A DNA stretch of 64,000 nucleotides from an uncultured Paracoccaceae bacterium (GTDB lineage: Bacteria; Pseudomonadota; Alphaproteobacteria; Rhodobacterales; Rhodobacteraceae), in the NCBI GenBank assembly GCA_947496535.1, contig CANMDE010000003.1:124001-188000 (forward strand). The letters are read 5' to 3'. Made by a program: the position numbers and the translations under genes. The notes under the pieces are model-generated. The model had not been told where the DNA came from. It was given only the letters and a program-made list of their open reading frames with translations, and did not search any database. Below are positions 51,322 through 59,677 of the stretch, piece by piece (position 1 is the first letter of the stretch; each line of letters opens with the position of its first letter).

Positions 51322-53289
51322 TTATTCAGCGGCAATAGATCGGGGATCAACCAACGTCACAATATCCTGCATGATTTTGTTCAACTTGAAGTCTTTCGGG
51401 GTATAAATGCGCGATACACCCATGGATTTGAGCACCTTGGCATCGTCTTCAGGAATGATACCGCCCGCAATAACCGGGATATGCGCAAGTCCCACATCAT
51501 TTAATCGGTTCAGAACATCTTTGACCAAAGGAATATGAGAACCGGAAAGAATTGACAGGCCAATAACGTGTACATCTTCACTTTGCGCCGCAGCAACGAT
51601 TTCTTCGGGTGTCAGACGAATCCCTTCGTAACTAATATCCATGCCGCAATCTCTCGCCCGAGCAGCGATTTGCTCTGCGCCATTTGAATGACCATCCAGA
51701 CCGGGTTTCCCCATTAAGAATTTCAGCCGCCGTCCCAATTTAGTGCTGACTATATCTACTTGGTCGCGCAGGTCGTCCAAACCTTCGGTCTGGTTTGACG
51801 GGTTTTTACTGACGCCTGTGGGGGCTCGGTATTGGCCAAAAACGGCGCGGATGACATCGGCCCATTCGCCGGTTGTTACACCCGCGCGGGCGCAGTCGAT
51901 AGAGGCTGGCATGATGTTAACGCCGTCCACTGCGGCCTGACGCAACGCAGCCAAGGCTGCTGCGGTTGCGTCTGTGTCCCGATCAGTTTTCCATTCCTGT
52001 AGGCGGCGCAATTGGTCGGCCTCGGCCTTTGGGTCGGCCACCATGATTGCATCATCGCCAGCGGTTAGGGGCGATGCTTCACCTGTTTGCCATTTGTTTA
52101 CGCCTACTACGGTTATTTCACCGGCCTCAATTTTACCAATGCGCGCAGCGTTGCTTTCGACAAGTCGTGACTTCATATATTCGATCGCGCCCACCGCGCC
52201 GCCCATCGCATCGATTTGGCCCAATTCCGCTCGGGCGCCTTCTTTCAGCGCATCCACCTTCCGTTCAATTGCAGGATTGCCATCAAACAGATCGTCATAT
52301 TCCAAAAGATCAGTTTCATAGGCCAATATCTGTTGCATCCGCAGTGACCATTGCTGGTCCCAAGGTCGGGGCAAGCCCAGAGCCTCGTTCCAAGCTGGGA
52401 GCTGGACTGCGCGAGCTCGGGCATTCTTAGAAAGCGTCACTGCCAAAGTTTCCAAGAGAATGCGGTAGACGTTATTTTCAGGCTGTTGTTCGGTCAGACC
52501 TAAAGAGTTTACTTGCACACCGTAGCGGAAACGGCGGTACTTCGCATCTTCCACGTCGTAACGCTCGCGGGAAATCTCATCCCATAATTCAACGAAGGCC
52601 CGCATTTTGCAAAGCTCCGTGACGAAGCGAATACCGGCATTTACAAAAAACGAAATGCGGCCAACCATGGCTGGGAAATGCTCGGGATCAACTTTTTCTC
52701 TTAGGTCATCCAAAACAGCTGTAGCGGTGGCCAAGGCGAAAGCCAGTTCTTCTTCCGGCGTCGCACCAGCTTCTTGCAGATGGTAGGAACACACATTCAT
52801 CGGGTTCCATTTCGGTAAATGCGCGCGTGTATAAGCGGCTACATCTGTAATCATCCGCAGCGACGGTTCAGGCGGACAGATGTAGGTGCCGCGTGACAAA
52901 TACTCTTTTATGATGTCGTTCTGAACCGTGCCTTGCAGCGCGTTGATATCCGCCCCCTGTTCCTCTGCTACTGCGATGTAAAGCGCTAACAACCATGGGG
53001 CGGTCGCGTTTATCGTCATCGAAGTGTTCATCTGTTCCAGGGGTATGTCTGCAAAAAGCGTCCGCATATCGCCTAGATGGCAGATGGGGACGCCCACTTT
53101 ACCTACTTCACCTTTGGCAAGCACATGATCACTGTCATAACCAGTTTGTGTCGGTAGATCGAATGCCACAGACAAGCCGGTTTGTCCCTTAGCCAAGTTT
53201 CCCCGGTAAAGAGCGTTTGACGCGGCAGCCGTCGAATGTCCGGCATAAGTACGAAATAGCCATGGACGATCTTTCTGCGGTTGCGACAT
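51322..53289 (-). CDS. ecm: Ethylmalonyl-CoA mutase (coenzyme B12-dependent)
   Basis: A 655-aa mutase of the ethylmalonyl-CoA pathway, converting (2R)-ethylmalonyl-CoA to methylsuccinyl-CoA. The substrate barrel opens with KDRPWLFRTYAGHSTAAASNALYRGNLAKGQTGLSVAFDLPTQTGYDSD; the B12 site is GKPGLDGHSNGAEQIA near residue 530, followed by IGLSILSGSHIPLVKDVL and VIAGGIIP. The N-terminal truncation relative to methylmalonyl-CoA mutase and the RPWLFRTYAGH start are typical of Ecm/MeaA. Divergent from the acyltransferase gene; an AATTAAATTAC element lies 28 bp upstream. Confidence 0.95.
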   Translation of the reverse strand: MSQPQKDRPWLFRTYAGHSTAAASNALYRGNLAKGQTGLSVAFDLPTQTGYDSDHVLAKGEVGKVGVPICHLGDMRTLFADIPLEQMNTSMTINATAPWLLALYIAVAEEQGADINALQGTVQNDIIKEYLSRGTYICPPEPSLRMITDVAAYTRAHLPKWNPMNVCSYHLQEAGATPEEELAFALATATAVLDDLREKVDPEHFPAMVGRISFFVNAGIRFVTELCKMRAFVELWDEISRERYDVEDAKYRRFRYGVQVNSLGLTEQQPENNVYRILLETLAVTLSKNARARAVQLPAWNEALGLPRPWDQQWSLRMQQILAYETDLLEYDDLFDGNPAIERKVDALKEGARAELGQIDAMGGAVGAIEYMKSRLVESNAARIGKIEAGEITVVGVNKWQTGEASPLTAGDDAIMVADPKAEADQLRRLQEWKTDRDTDATAAALAALRQAAVDGVNIMPASIDCARAGVTTGEWADVIRAVFGQYRAPTGVSKNPSNQTEGLDDLRDQVDIVSTKLGRRLKFLMGKPGLDGHSNGAEQIAARARDCGMDISYEGIRLTPEEIVAAAQSEDVHVIGLSILSGSHIPLVKDVLNRLNDVGLAHIPVIAGGIIPEDDAKVLKSMGVSRIYTPKDFKLNKIMQDIVTLVDPRSIAAE

Positions 53290-53316
53290 TGAGGGGGCTC
53301 CTGGAGTTTTGTGAGA

Positions 53317-53327
53317 AATTAAATTAC
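53317..53327. promoter_or_regulatory. AATTAAATTAC element upstream of ecm
   Basis: An 11-bp AT-rich sequence in the ecm/acyltransferase divergent region, identical to that at 54823-54833 upstream of ccr. Its location near both genes of the same pathway suggests a shared regulator site, but AT-rich words of this length can match by chance. Confidence 0.4.
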
Positions 53328-53426
53328 GTTGATGGCTTTATATCGGACACTTTTGAACGATGTCAATTCGCTGCGTTGCGGCATGACTGCATTTACCTAT
53401 TCCGTTTTCCCTGTCACGTTCGGCGA

Positions 53427-54824
53427 ATGACGCAAACTGTTTCTATGCCTCTCTGGGTCTTTGTTTTGATTGTTCTTTTTGCGGGCGTCACATTTGCCTC
53501 GCATTTCTTGTTCCCTTCAGTGCGTTGGTTTTTCCGCAAACGGGCTGAGCGGGTCATTGCCCGTGTGAACGAGCGGCTCCAACGACCGATTGAGCCATTC
53601 AAGCTCGCCCGGCGCTATGACATGATCCAGCGGCTGATCTACGACCCTGAGGTAACACAAGCCATTGTCGACCACGCTCGGTCGGAAGGGATTCCGGAAA
53701 ACGTCGCCTTTGAAAAGGCAACACACTATGCGAGAGAGATCGTCCCATCTTTCTCTGCTACCGCCTATTTCAGCGTTGGTATTCGGCTCGCGCGTTGGCT
53801 GTCCACTGCGCTTTACCGAATCAAGTTGGGCGCGCTAAGCCGGGACGAACTCGATGATATGGACCCTGACGCTGCGTTGGTGTTCGTCATGAACCACCGT
53901 AGCAATATGGATTATGTGCTGGTAACTTATTTGGCCGCGAATGCAGGTGCGCTGTCCTACGCTGTTGGTGAATGGGCACGGGTCTGGCCGCTTTCATCCA
54001 TGATCCGTGCGATGGGGGCGTACTTTATCAGACGCCGATCAAGAGGTGAGCTTTATCGCCGCATCCTTGCCCGATACGTCCAAATGGCCACGCGGGGTGG
54101 CGTTACACAAGCTATCTTCCCCGAGGGCGGGTTGAGTCTTAACGGCAAGCTTGCTGCACCCAGATTGGGATTGTTGAACTACATTGTTGAGGACTTCGAC
54201 CCTGAAAAACGCGACGTAATCTTCGTTCCCGTGGCGCTGAACTATGACCGCGTGCTGGAAGATACGTTTCTGATTGCTGCTGATCAAAATGGAAACCGGC
54301 GGTTCCGACCCCCGGTTTGGGATTTGGTCAACGGAATCATGGGACACCTATGGGCGCGCCTGCTTCGCCGGTTCGAGGATTTTGGTACTGCATCGGTGCG
54401 CTTCGGTCGCCCACTCAAATTATCGGATTTTGAGGTCGAAGAAGGAACAGATCTAACCAAAGCTATCGGCGAAGAGCTAATGCAGCGCATCAAGAACGTG
54501 ATGCCGGTCTTGGGAGTGCCGCTTGTCTGTCATGCGCTTCTGGAAGACGGGGCAATCTCTTCCTCCACACTGGAAACACTTGTTCAGGCTCGGTTAGAGG
54601 CCTTGTCAGAAAGCGGTTTGTCCAATCTCCAAGTAGATGCGGCTGAGATTGTGCGAGATGCGCTCCAGCATCTCTATGGGCGGGAGTTAGCTCGCGAAAT
54701 CGATGGTCTGATAGAGACCATGCCTGATGGCCGCAACATTCTGCAGTATTATGCCAACAGCATTGCTCACTTTTTGCCCGCCAATCCCGAGCCTTCCATC
54801 AAGGATGCTGCGGCTGCAAGGTAA
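53427..54824 (+). CDS. 1-acyl-sn-glycerol-3-phosphate acyltransferase-like protein (PlsB/PlsC family)
   Basis: A 465-aa membrane-associated acyltransferase. An N-terminal anchor (LWVFVLIVLFAGVTFASHFLF) is followed by the acyltransferase motifs: NHRSNMDYVLV (HX4D catalytic pair), GAYFIRRRS, and IFPEGGLSLNGKL. The C-terminal 150 residues resemble the PlsB-like tail. It would acylate a glycerol phosphate or lysophospholipid. ATG 53427 starts MTQTVSMPLW; the longer frame from 53217 overlaps ecm. It lies between ecm and ccr. Confidence 0.83.
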   Translation: MTQTVSMPLWVFVLIVLFAGVTFASHFLFPSVRWFFRKRAERVIARVNERLQRPIEPFKLARRYDMIQRLIYDPEVTQAIVDHARSEGIPENVAFEKATHYAREIVPSFSATAYFSVGIRLARWLSTALYRIKLGALSRDELDDMDPDAALVFVMNHRSNMDYVLVTYLAANAGALSYAVGEWARVWPLSSMIRAMGAYFIRRRSRGELYRRILARYVQMATRGGVTQAIFPEGGLSLNGKLAAPRLGLLNYIVEDFDPEKRDVIFVPVALNYDRVLEDTFLIAADQNGNRRFRPPVWDLVNGIMGHLWARLLRRFEDFGTASVRFGRPLKLSDFEVEEGTDLTKAIGEELMQRIKNVMPVLGVPLVCHALLEDGAISSSTLETLVQARLEALSESGLSNLQVDAAEIVRDALQHLYGRELAREIDGLIETMPDGRNILQYYANSIAHFLPANPEPSIKDAAAAR

Positions 54825-54833
54825 TTAAATTAC
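54821..54833. promoter_or_regulatory. GTAATTAAATTAC palindrome upstream of ccr
   Basis: Perfect inverted repeat GTAATT-A-AATTAC at the end of the acyltransferase gene, 111 bp before the ccr ATG. The 11-mer AATTAAATTAC within it recurs upstream of ecm. Another AATTAC half lies at 54859-54864. Candidate site for a regulator of the ethylmalonyl-CoA pathway. Confidence 0.45.
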
Positions 54834-54944
54834 AAAAAAATAACATATTGGGTTGCATAATTACCATCATGATCCTTATGTTGCGATCAATCCGCCGATT
54901 CTGCGATGCGGCGAAACTGATTGAGACTGATGATGGAGATAACT

Positions 54945-56234
54945 ATGCCCCTGGATGAAGCCGCCGCCACAGCAATCGCTGCGCTGCCGAAAAAGTCGCT
55001 GTATGACGTGGGTGAGATGCCCCCGCTTGGCCATGTGCCTGATCAGATGCACGCTTGGGCAATCCGACGCGAACGTCACGGTGAACCCGAGCAGGCATTC
55101 GAGATCGAGGTTGTTGACTGCCCCAAGCCGGACAGCCACGAGGTTCTTGTTCTGGTGATGGCTGCAGGCGTGAACTACAACGGCGTCTGGGCTGGTCTTG
55201 GTGTGCCGATCAGCCCCTTCGATGTACACAAAGCTGACTATCACATCGCAGGTTCAGACGCTTCAGGCATAGTCTGGGCCGTTGGCGAGAAGGTCAAACG
55301 CTGGAAGGTTGGCGACGAGGTCGTGATCCATTGCAACCAAGACGACGGCGATGACGAACACTGTAATGGCGGTGATCCGATGTATTCGCCAAGTCAGCGA
55401 ATCTGGGGTTACGAGACACCAGATGGATCGTTCGCGCAGTTCACCTGCGTGCAAAGTCAGCAACTCATGCCGCGACCAAAACACCTCACATGGGAAGAAA
55501 GCGCCTGTTATACGCTGACACTCGCGACGGCGTACAGGATGTTGTTTGGCCATGAACCGCATGACTTAAAACCAGGGCAGAATGTGCTGGTTTGGGGTGC
55601 ATCTGGGGGCTTGGGTTCTTATGCCATCCAGTTGATCAATACTGCCGGGGCCAACGCGATTGGGGTCATCAGTGACGAAAGCAAGCGCGACTTTGTCATG
55701 TCGCTTGGGGCGAAAGGTGTGGTCAACCGAAACGACTTCAACTGTTGGGGGCAGATGCCTACGGTCAATACACCCGAGTACAAGGAATGGTTTGCCGAGA
55801 CGCGAAAGTTTGGCAAGGCCATTTGGGACATTACCGGCAAAGGCAACAACGTGGATATGGTCTTTGAACACCCCGGTGAGGCGACTTTCCCCGTTTCGAC
55901 CTTTGTATGTAAACGCGGCGGTATGGTCGTGATCTGCGCAGGAACGACAGGTTACAACCTGACGTTCGATGTAAGGTATATGTGGATGCACCAGAAACGC
56001 CTTCAGGGGAGCCACTTTGCCAATCTCAAACAGGCGAGTGCGGCTAACAATTTGATGGTTGAACGACGGTTGGACCCATGCATGTCAGAGTGCTTTGATT
56101 GGGATGAAATCCCACAAGCGCATACGAAAATGCGCAAAAACCAGCACAAACCTGGAAATATGGCGGTTCTTGTTCAGGCACCGAAGACCGGTTTGCGGAC
56201 TTTGGAGGACACTTTGGAAGCATCATTGCAGTAG
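54945..56234 (+). CDS. ccr: Crotonyl-CoA carboxylase/reductase
   Basis: A 429-aa medium-chain dehydrogenase/reductase that carboxylates crotonyl-CoA to ethylmalonyl-CoA with NADPH, the committed step of the pathway. GVNYNGVWAGLGVPISPFDVHKADYHIAGSDASGIVWAVGEKVKRW and the NADPH loop LVWGASGGLGSYAIQLINTAGANAIGVISDESK are readable, as is the carboxylase-specific FEHPGEATFPVSTFVCKRGGMVVICAGTTG with GSHFANLKQA. ATG 54945 follows GGAGATAACT, the best ribosome-binding site. Confidence 0.96.
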   Translation: MPLDEAAATAIAALPKKSLYDVGEMPPLGHVPDQMHAWAIRRERHGEPEQAFEIEVVDCPKPDSHEVLVLVMAAGVNYNGVWAGLGVPISPFDVHKADYHIAGSDASGIVWAVGEKVKRWKVGDEVVIHCNQDDGDDEHCNGGDPMYSPSQRIWGYETPDGSFAQFTCVQSQQLMPRPKHLTWEESACYTLTLATAYRMLFGHEPHDLKPGQNVLVWGASGGLGSYAIQLINTAGANAIGVISDESKRDFVMSLGAKGVVNRNDFNCWGQMPTVNTPEYKEWFAETRKFGKAIWDITGKGNNVDMVFEHPGEATFPVSTFVCKRGGMVVICAGTTGYNLTFDVRYMWMHQKRLQGSHFANLKQASAANNLMVERRLDPCMSECFDWDEIPQAHTKMRKNQHKPGNMAVLVQAPKTGLRTLEDTLEASLQ

Positions 56235-56261
56235 TAACCTATTGCAAGGATTGGAAAATGA

Positions 56262-56293
56262 GGCGTAGCCGGTCTGCCGGATGCGCTTTTTTT
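56262..56293 (+). terminator. Terminator after ccr
   Basis: An imperfect GC-rich hairpin (GCGTAGCCGG/CCGGATGCGC) runs into T7, then CGC and a further T6, 28 bp after the ccr stop. Confidence 0.75.
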
Positions 56294-56374
56294 CGCTTTT
56301 TTGTCCCCCCGCTATTTATGGGGGAGCGGAACACGTAGGTAAAAAATTTAGAATCGTCATGCTATCATAGGTTG

Positions 56375-56389
56375 TTAACGCTTCGTTAA
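56375..56389. promoter_or_regulatory. CtrA-type binding site upstream of the luxR locus
   Basis: TTAA-CGCTTCG-TTAA, exactly the TTAA-N7-TTAA full site of the alphaproteobacterial cell-cycle regulator CtrA. It lies 22 bp before the ATG of the small ORF at 56412 that leads into luxR. That short distance would suit repression at the start site, or activation if the promoter is further downstream. Confidence 0.6.
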
Positions 56390-56411
56390 TGAATAAAAGT
56401 GAGATTAGTGA

Positions 56412-56627
56412 ATGGGACATGACTGGATTATCGACGTTCTGACCGACTTAAAGAACTTCGCGCGGCAAAATGATCTGCCTGTTTTGGCAGAACTACTAGA
56501 CGACGCGGCGTTGGTGGCAGCGGCCGAGATCGAATCCATACAAGATAACGTGTCGCCGACGAAGCGAGGTGATAGTTCTGGAACTCGACCAGTTCTTAAA
56601 GACGTTGGAACAAGCCGACGCACTTGA
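56412..56627 (+). CDS. Small conserved-looking protein upstream of luxR, 71 aa
   Basis: MGHDWIIDVLTDLKNFARQNDLPVLAELLDDAALVAAAEI reads as a helical domain of about 40 residues; from about residue 42 the sequence overlaps the luxR coding region in another frame and is lower in complexity. Similar short proteins with a W-I-x-DVLxDLK start occur in Rhodobacterales, as far as I recall. The 59-bp overlap with luxR suggests a translational link. Function unknown. Confidence 0.65.
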   Translation: MGHDWIIDVLTDLKNFARQNDLPVLAELLDDAALVAAAEIESIQDNVSPTKRGDSSGTRPVLKDVGTSRRT

Positions 56628-57336
56628 ACAAATCCAGGAACTGATATTTGGTTTGCGAAACCATTTTCAGGTTGATCATCTCGTATATCACTGGGTCAGC
56701 CGTGATGGAGAGCAGTATGGTTGCGGAACCTACGATCCAGTCTGGGTGCAACGCTATGTTGATAAAGAGTATTTGCGCATAGACCCAGTAGTTCAGGGGT
56801 GTTTTCAGCGTTTTGATCCCGTCGATTGGAAACGGCTAGACTGGTCAACAAAAGCTGCGCGCGAGTTTCGCGAAGACGCGATTGCGCATGGTGTCGGGAA
56901 CCAGGGGTTTTCAATTCCGATCCGGGGGCCGAGCGGGCAGTTGGCTCTATTTACAGCATCTCATTCAACTGACGATGAAACCTGGGCCGAATTTATGGCC
57001 ACTCATCAACGTGATTGGATATTGATTGCGCATTACCTGAATCAAAAAGCATTGGACCTAGAAAAGGCTCGGACGCCGGAACCGGTCCGGACATTGTCTC
57101 CAAGAGAGTGTGATGCGCTGACTTACCTCGGTATGGGTTATAGTCGAGGTCAGGTCGCCGATTTGCTTAGCATTTCCGAACATACGCTGAGGGCTTACAT
57201 AGAAAGTGCCCGTTTTAAACTGGGCGCGTTCAACACAACCCATGCGGTGGCCCGGGCGGTTAGCGAAGGTTTGATCGTCATTGGTGGTTCGGCGAGGGCC
57301 GCTGCTGGAGGCTGGCCGGGGCGAGAGACTGAATAA
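56569..57336 (+). CDS. LuxR family autoinducer-binding transcriptional regulator
   Basis: A 255-aa quorum-sensing regulator. The N-terminal AHL-binding domain has the conserved pattern YHWVSRDGEQYGCGTYDPVWVQRYVDKEYLRIDPV and GVGNQGFSIPIRGPSGQLALFTASH; the C-terminal helix-turn-helix is LSPRECDALTYLGMGYSRGQVADLLSISEHTLRAYIESARFKLGAFN. It starts with GTG at 56569, inside the preceding small ORF. A luxI gene follows 122 bp later, making a cognate pair. The exact start is uncertain because the ribosome-binding site is weak. Confidence 0.92.
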   Translation: MIVLELDQFLKTLEQADALEQIQELIFGLRNHFQVDHLVYHWVSRDGEQYGCGTYDPVWVQRYVDKEYLRIDPVVQGCFQRFDPVDWKRLDWSTKAAREFREDAIAHGVGNQGFSIPIRGPSGQLALFTASHSTDDETWAEFMATHQRDWILIAHYLNQKALDLEKARTPEPVRTLSPRECDALTYLGMGYSRGQVADLLSISEHTLRAYIESARFKLGAFNTTHAVARAVSEGLIVIGGSARAAAGGWPGRETE

Positions 57337-57359
57337 GATATCCGACTTGCCAACAAATG

Positions 57360-57374
57360 TTAACAACTGGTTAA
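57360..57374. promoter_or_regulatory. CtrA-type binding site upstream of luxI
   Basis: TTAA-CAACTGG-TTAA followed by C, matching the CtrA consensus TTAA-N7-TTAAC; it is also a palindrome GTTAAC-N5-GTTAAC. It lies 85 bp upstream of the luxI start, with the second half-site at a -35-like distance (17 bp) before ACTATG/TATGTT, a typical CtrA activating position. No clear ACCTG-type lux box was found in the gap. Confidence 0.65.
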
Positions 57375-57458
57375 CGCCGCGTACAACACATTAACTATGT
57401 TTTAGATCGCCCGCCCTATCCTGTCATCTCTTGGTAATTTTCATGGGAACAGCACGGG

Positions 57459-58094
57459 ATGCTTCGTTATATATATGGCAATGAATTAGCCGATTATCCT
57501 ATACTTCAAGACACTATGCATCGCGACCGGGCGGTTCAGTTTTCCGAAAGATTGAATTGGGCGGTCACGATCGCTGAGAACGGTTGGGAGCGCGACGAAT
57601 ACGATCAACTCAATCCTCTTTATGTCATCTGGCAAAATCTTGACGGGACGCATGGCGGCTCCATGAGGTTTTTGCCAACAACTGAACAAACAATGGTCAG
57701 CGACCATTTCAGCGAATTGTTGAATGGGCAGGAAATTTGCAGCCCGTTCATTTGGGAGTGCACTCGTTATTGCCTTGGGCAACAATCGAACTCTCGGGTG
57801 GCTGCCGCGATGATGCTCGCCGGTGGTGAACTGATGCGGGCTTTCTCTTTGACGCACCTGCTAGGTGTTTTTGACCCGCGCATGGTCCGCATTTATTCAA
57901 TGATTGGAGCGTCTCCGGAAGTGATTGGCAGCGCGGGCGAAGGACGAGACATGATCAGTGTCGGCTTGTGGGCTTACCGGCCAGAGGATCGGGAAAAGGT
58001 TCTGCGAAAGGCAGGTCTATCATCGGAAATCTCGGAACACTGGTTTAGCCGATCCTTCGGACGGCCCGTGCAGGAAATGCAGCAGGTCGCATAG
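57459..58094 (+). CDS. Acyl-homoserine-lactone synthase (LuxI family)
   Basis: A 211-aa AHL synthase that makes the quorum-sensing signal from SAM and acyl-ACP. Conserved residues are visible: Arg and Phe in HRDRAVQFSERLNW, Glu/Asp in GWERDEYDQLNPLYVIW, Arg in GGSMRFLPTT, and the Glu-Arg pair in IWECTRYCL. Full length. The acyl specificity cannot be read from sequence. Partner of the LuxR gene upstream. Confidence 0.95.
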   Translation: MLRYIYGNELADYPILQDTMHRDRAVQFSERLNWAVTIAENGWERDEYDQLNPLYVIWQNLDGTHGGSMRFLPTTEQTMVSDHFSELLNGQEICSPFIWECTRYCLGQQSNSRVAAAMMLAGGELMRAFSLTHLLGVFDPRMVRIYSMIGASPEVIGSAGEGRDMISVGLWAYRPEDREKVLRKAGLSSEISEHWFSRSFGRPVQEMQQVA

Positions 58095-58150
58095 CCCAGC
58101 ACCCCAAAACCGCACTGGCTGCGCCGCGATAGTCCCTATACTGTCGCGGC

Positions 58151-59677
58151 ATGAATGCACCCACCATCACATTTTCAGACGACCAGGCCGAAGCCTGGGA
58201 CAATATCACTGTTGCTCTCCGGCAAGCCGGAGTTGATCTCGACGACAGCTTGCTGAAACCACCTCAAAGCAAAACAACATCGGTGTTAGCTGTCATCGGC
58301 AAGGCGGGTTCTGGAAAAACGCTGCTGTTGGCGAAGCTATATCAGGCACTAGAAGAAGCGGGCGTTGACGTCGTGTCGGGCGATTGGGAAGGGCGAAAAC
58401 GCAAGGACAGACGCACGCTCGCCATCCTTGCTCCAACCAACAAAGCTGCAAGCGTTCTGCGTAGCCGGGGGGTACCGGCAACGACGATCCATCGCATCCT
58501 TTACACGCCCGTCTATGATCCCGAATACGAGAAAGTCGCGGAATGGCTGGCAGGGCAGGGCGAACGACCAGAAATCGAAGGATTGACCGACCTGGCGCTA
58601 GATCGTGCATCCGCCTCTTACCAAGCCAACAAATCTGTTCCGGCCGCGCTAGCGGCTGCGGGGCTACGCGGCAGCGACTTCATTACCGGTTGGAAGCGGC
58701 GCGAGGAACCGCTGGATATAGGGTTTGTTGATGAAAGCTCCATGCTGGATGAAAAGCAGTTCGAAGATCTGAAGGAGATTTTTCCGACGCTGCTTCTTTT
58801 TGGTGACCCGGCCCAGTTGCCGCCCGTGCAATCCTCGGGAGGGATGGTATTTGAAACGCTGCCTGAAAACCGTATTTTGGCGCTTAACCGCATTCACAGG
58901 CAAGACGCGGACAATCCGATCCTTGATTTGGCTCATGCGCTGGCCGATCCTCAGCTGGATTTCTACAGCTTCGAACGCATGATCGAAGAGGCTGCGCAAA
59001 CCGATGACCGCGTCGTAATGGCCCAGCGGGTAGAGGCTGGCCTGATGGCCCGCTCCCCCTGTTTAGTCTGGCGCAACGCAACCCGCATCCGTCTGATCCA
59101 TGCCTTTCGCGCGGCCTATGGCGCACCACCGGACGAATTGCTGCCGGGTGAGCCGTTGATTTGTGATGGTATCGAACTGCCACTGAAACACCGCAAACGC
59201 CGCCTTGATCTTGAGGCAAAGGGCCTGATCAAAGGCGCACAGGTGATCTATCTGGGTCCAGGTGTAAAATCGGGTTTTTCAAAACTGCATGTCATGGGTG
59301 CTGAAGATCCGCGCGTTGGTGTGGCAAGTATCGTCAAAATCGAACAAGAAGGGGAGGAGGAGCCTTTCATCCCATTCGCTGCTCGTATGGGAGCAACATT
59401 CCTGCATGGGGCGGCAGTAACCATCCACAAGGCACAAGGGTCGCAATGGGACACGGTGCAGGTTTTTGCGCCTGACATTTACGCGGCCTCGCGCATGGGG
59501 CGGGTCGAGGCAGGGCATCCACTCTGGAAACGGTTGGCTTATGTGGCAATCACCCGCGCCGAAACACAACTGCGATGGGTGGTGCGCAATCGTTTGGCGC
59601 GGCCGCAGGACATCTTGCGAGTTGACGACCTAGATTCACGAGCGGCACCACTGGAACTGACCGGTGAAGATTTTTAG
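58151..59677 (+). CDS. ATP-dependent DNA helicase, RecD-like (superfamily I)
   Basis: A 508-aa helicase: Walker A VIGKAGSGKTLLLAKLYQAL (about residues 48-67), motif Ia LAPTNKAASVL, Walker B DIGFVDESSMLDEKQF, motif III LLLFGDPAQLPPV, and the C-terminal AVTIHKAQGSQWDTVQVF and VAITRAETQLRWVV motifs (UvrD_C-2 type). No nuclease or zinc domain is seen. Related to RecD2/ExoV-alpha helicases. The stop overlaps the convergent gene within TTAG. Confidence 0.9.
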   Translation: MNAPTITFSDDQAEAWDNITVALRQAGVDLDDSLLKPPQSKTTSVLAVIGKAGSGKTLLLAKLYQALEEAGVDVVSGDWEGRKRKDRRTLAILAPTNKAASVLRSRGVPATTIHRILYTPVYDPEYEKVAEWLAGQGERPEIEGLTDLALDRASASYQANKSVPAALAAAGLRGSDFITGWKRREEPLDIGFVDESSMLDEKQFEDLKEIFPTLLLFGDPAQLPPVQSSGGMVFETLPENRILALNRIHRQDADNPILDLAHALADPQLDFYSFERMIEEAAQTDDRVVMAQRVEAGLMARSPCLVWRNATRIRLIHAFRAAYGAPPDELLPGEPLICDGIELPLKHRKRRLDLEAKGLIKGAQVIYLGPGVKSGFSKLHVMGAEDPRVGVASIVKIEQEGEEEPFIPFAARMGATFLHGAAVTIHKAQGSQWDTVQVFAPDIYAASRMGRVEAGHPLWKRLAYVAITRAETQLRWVVRNRLARPQDILRVDDLDSRAAPLELTGEDF

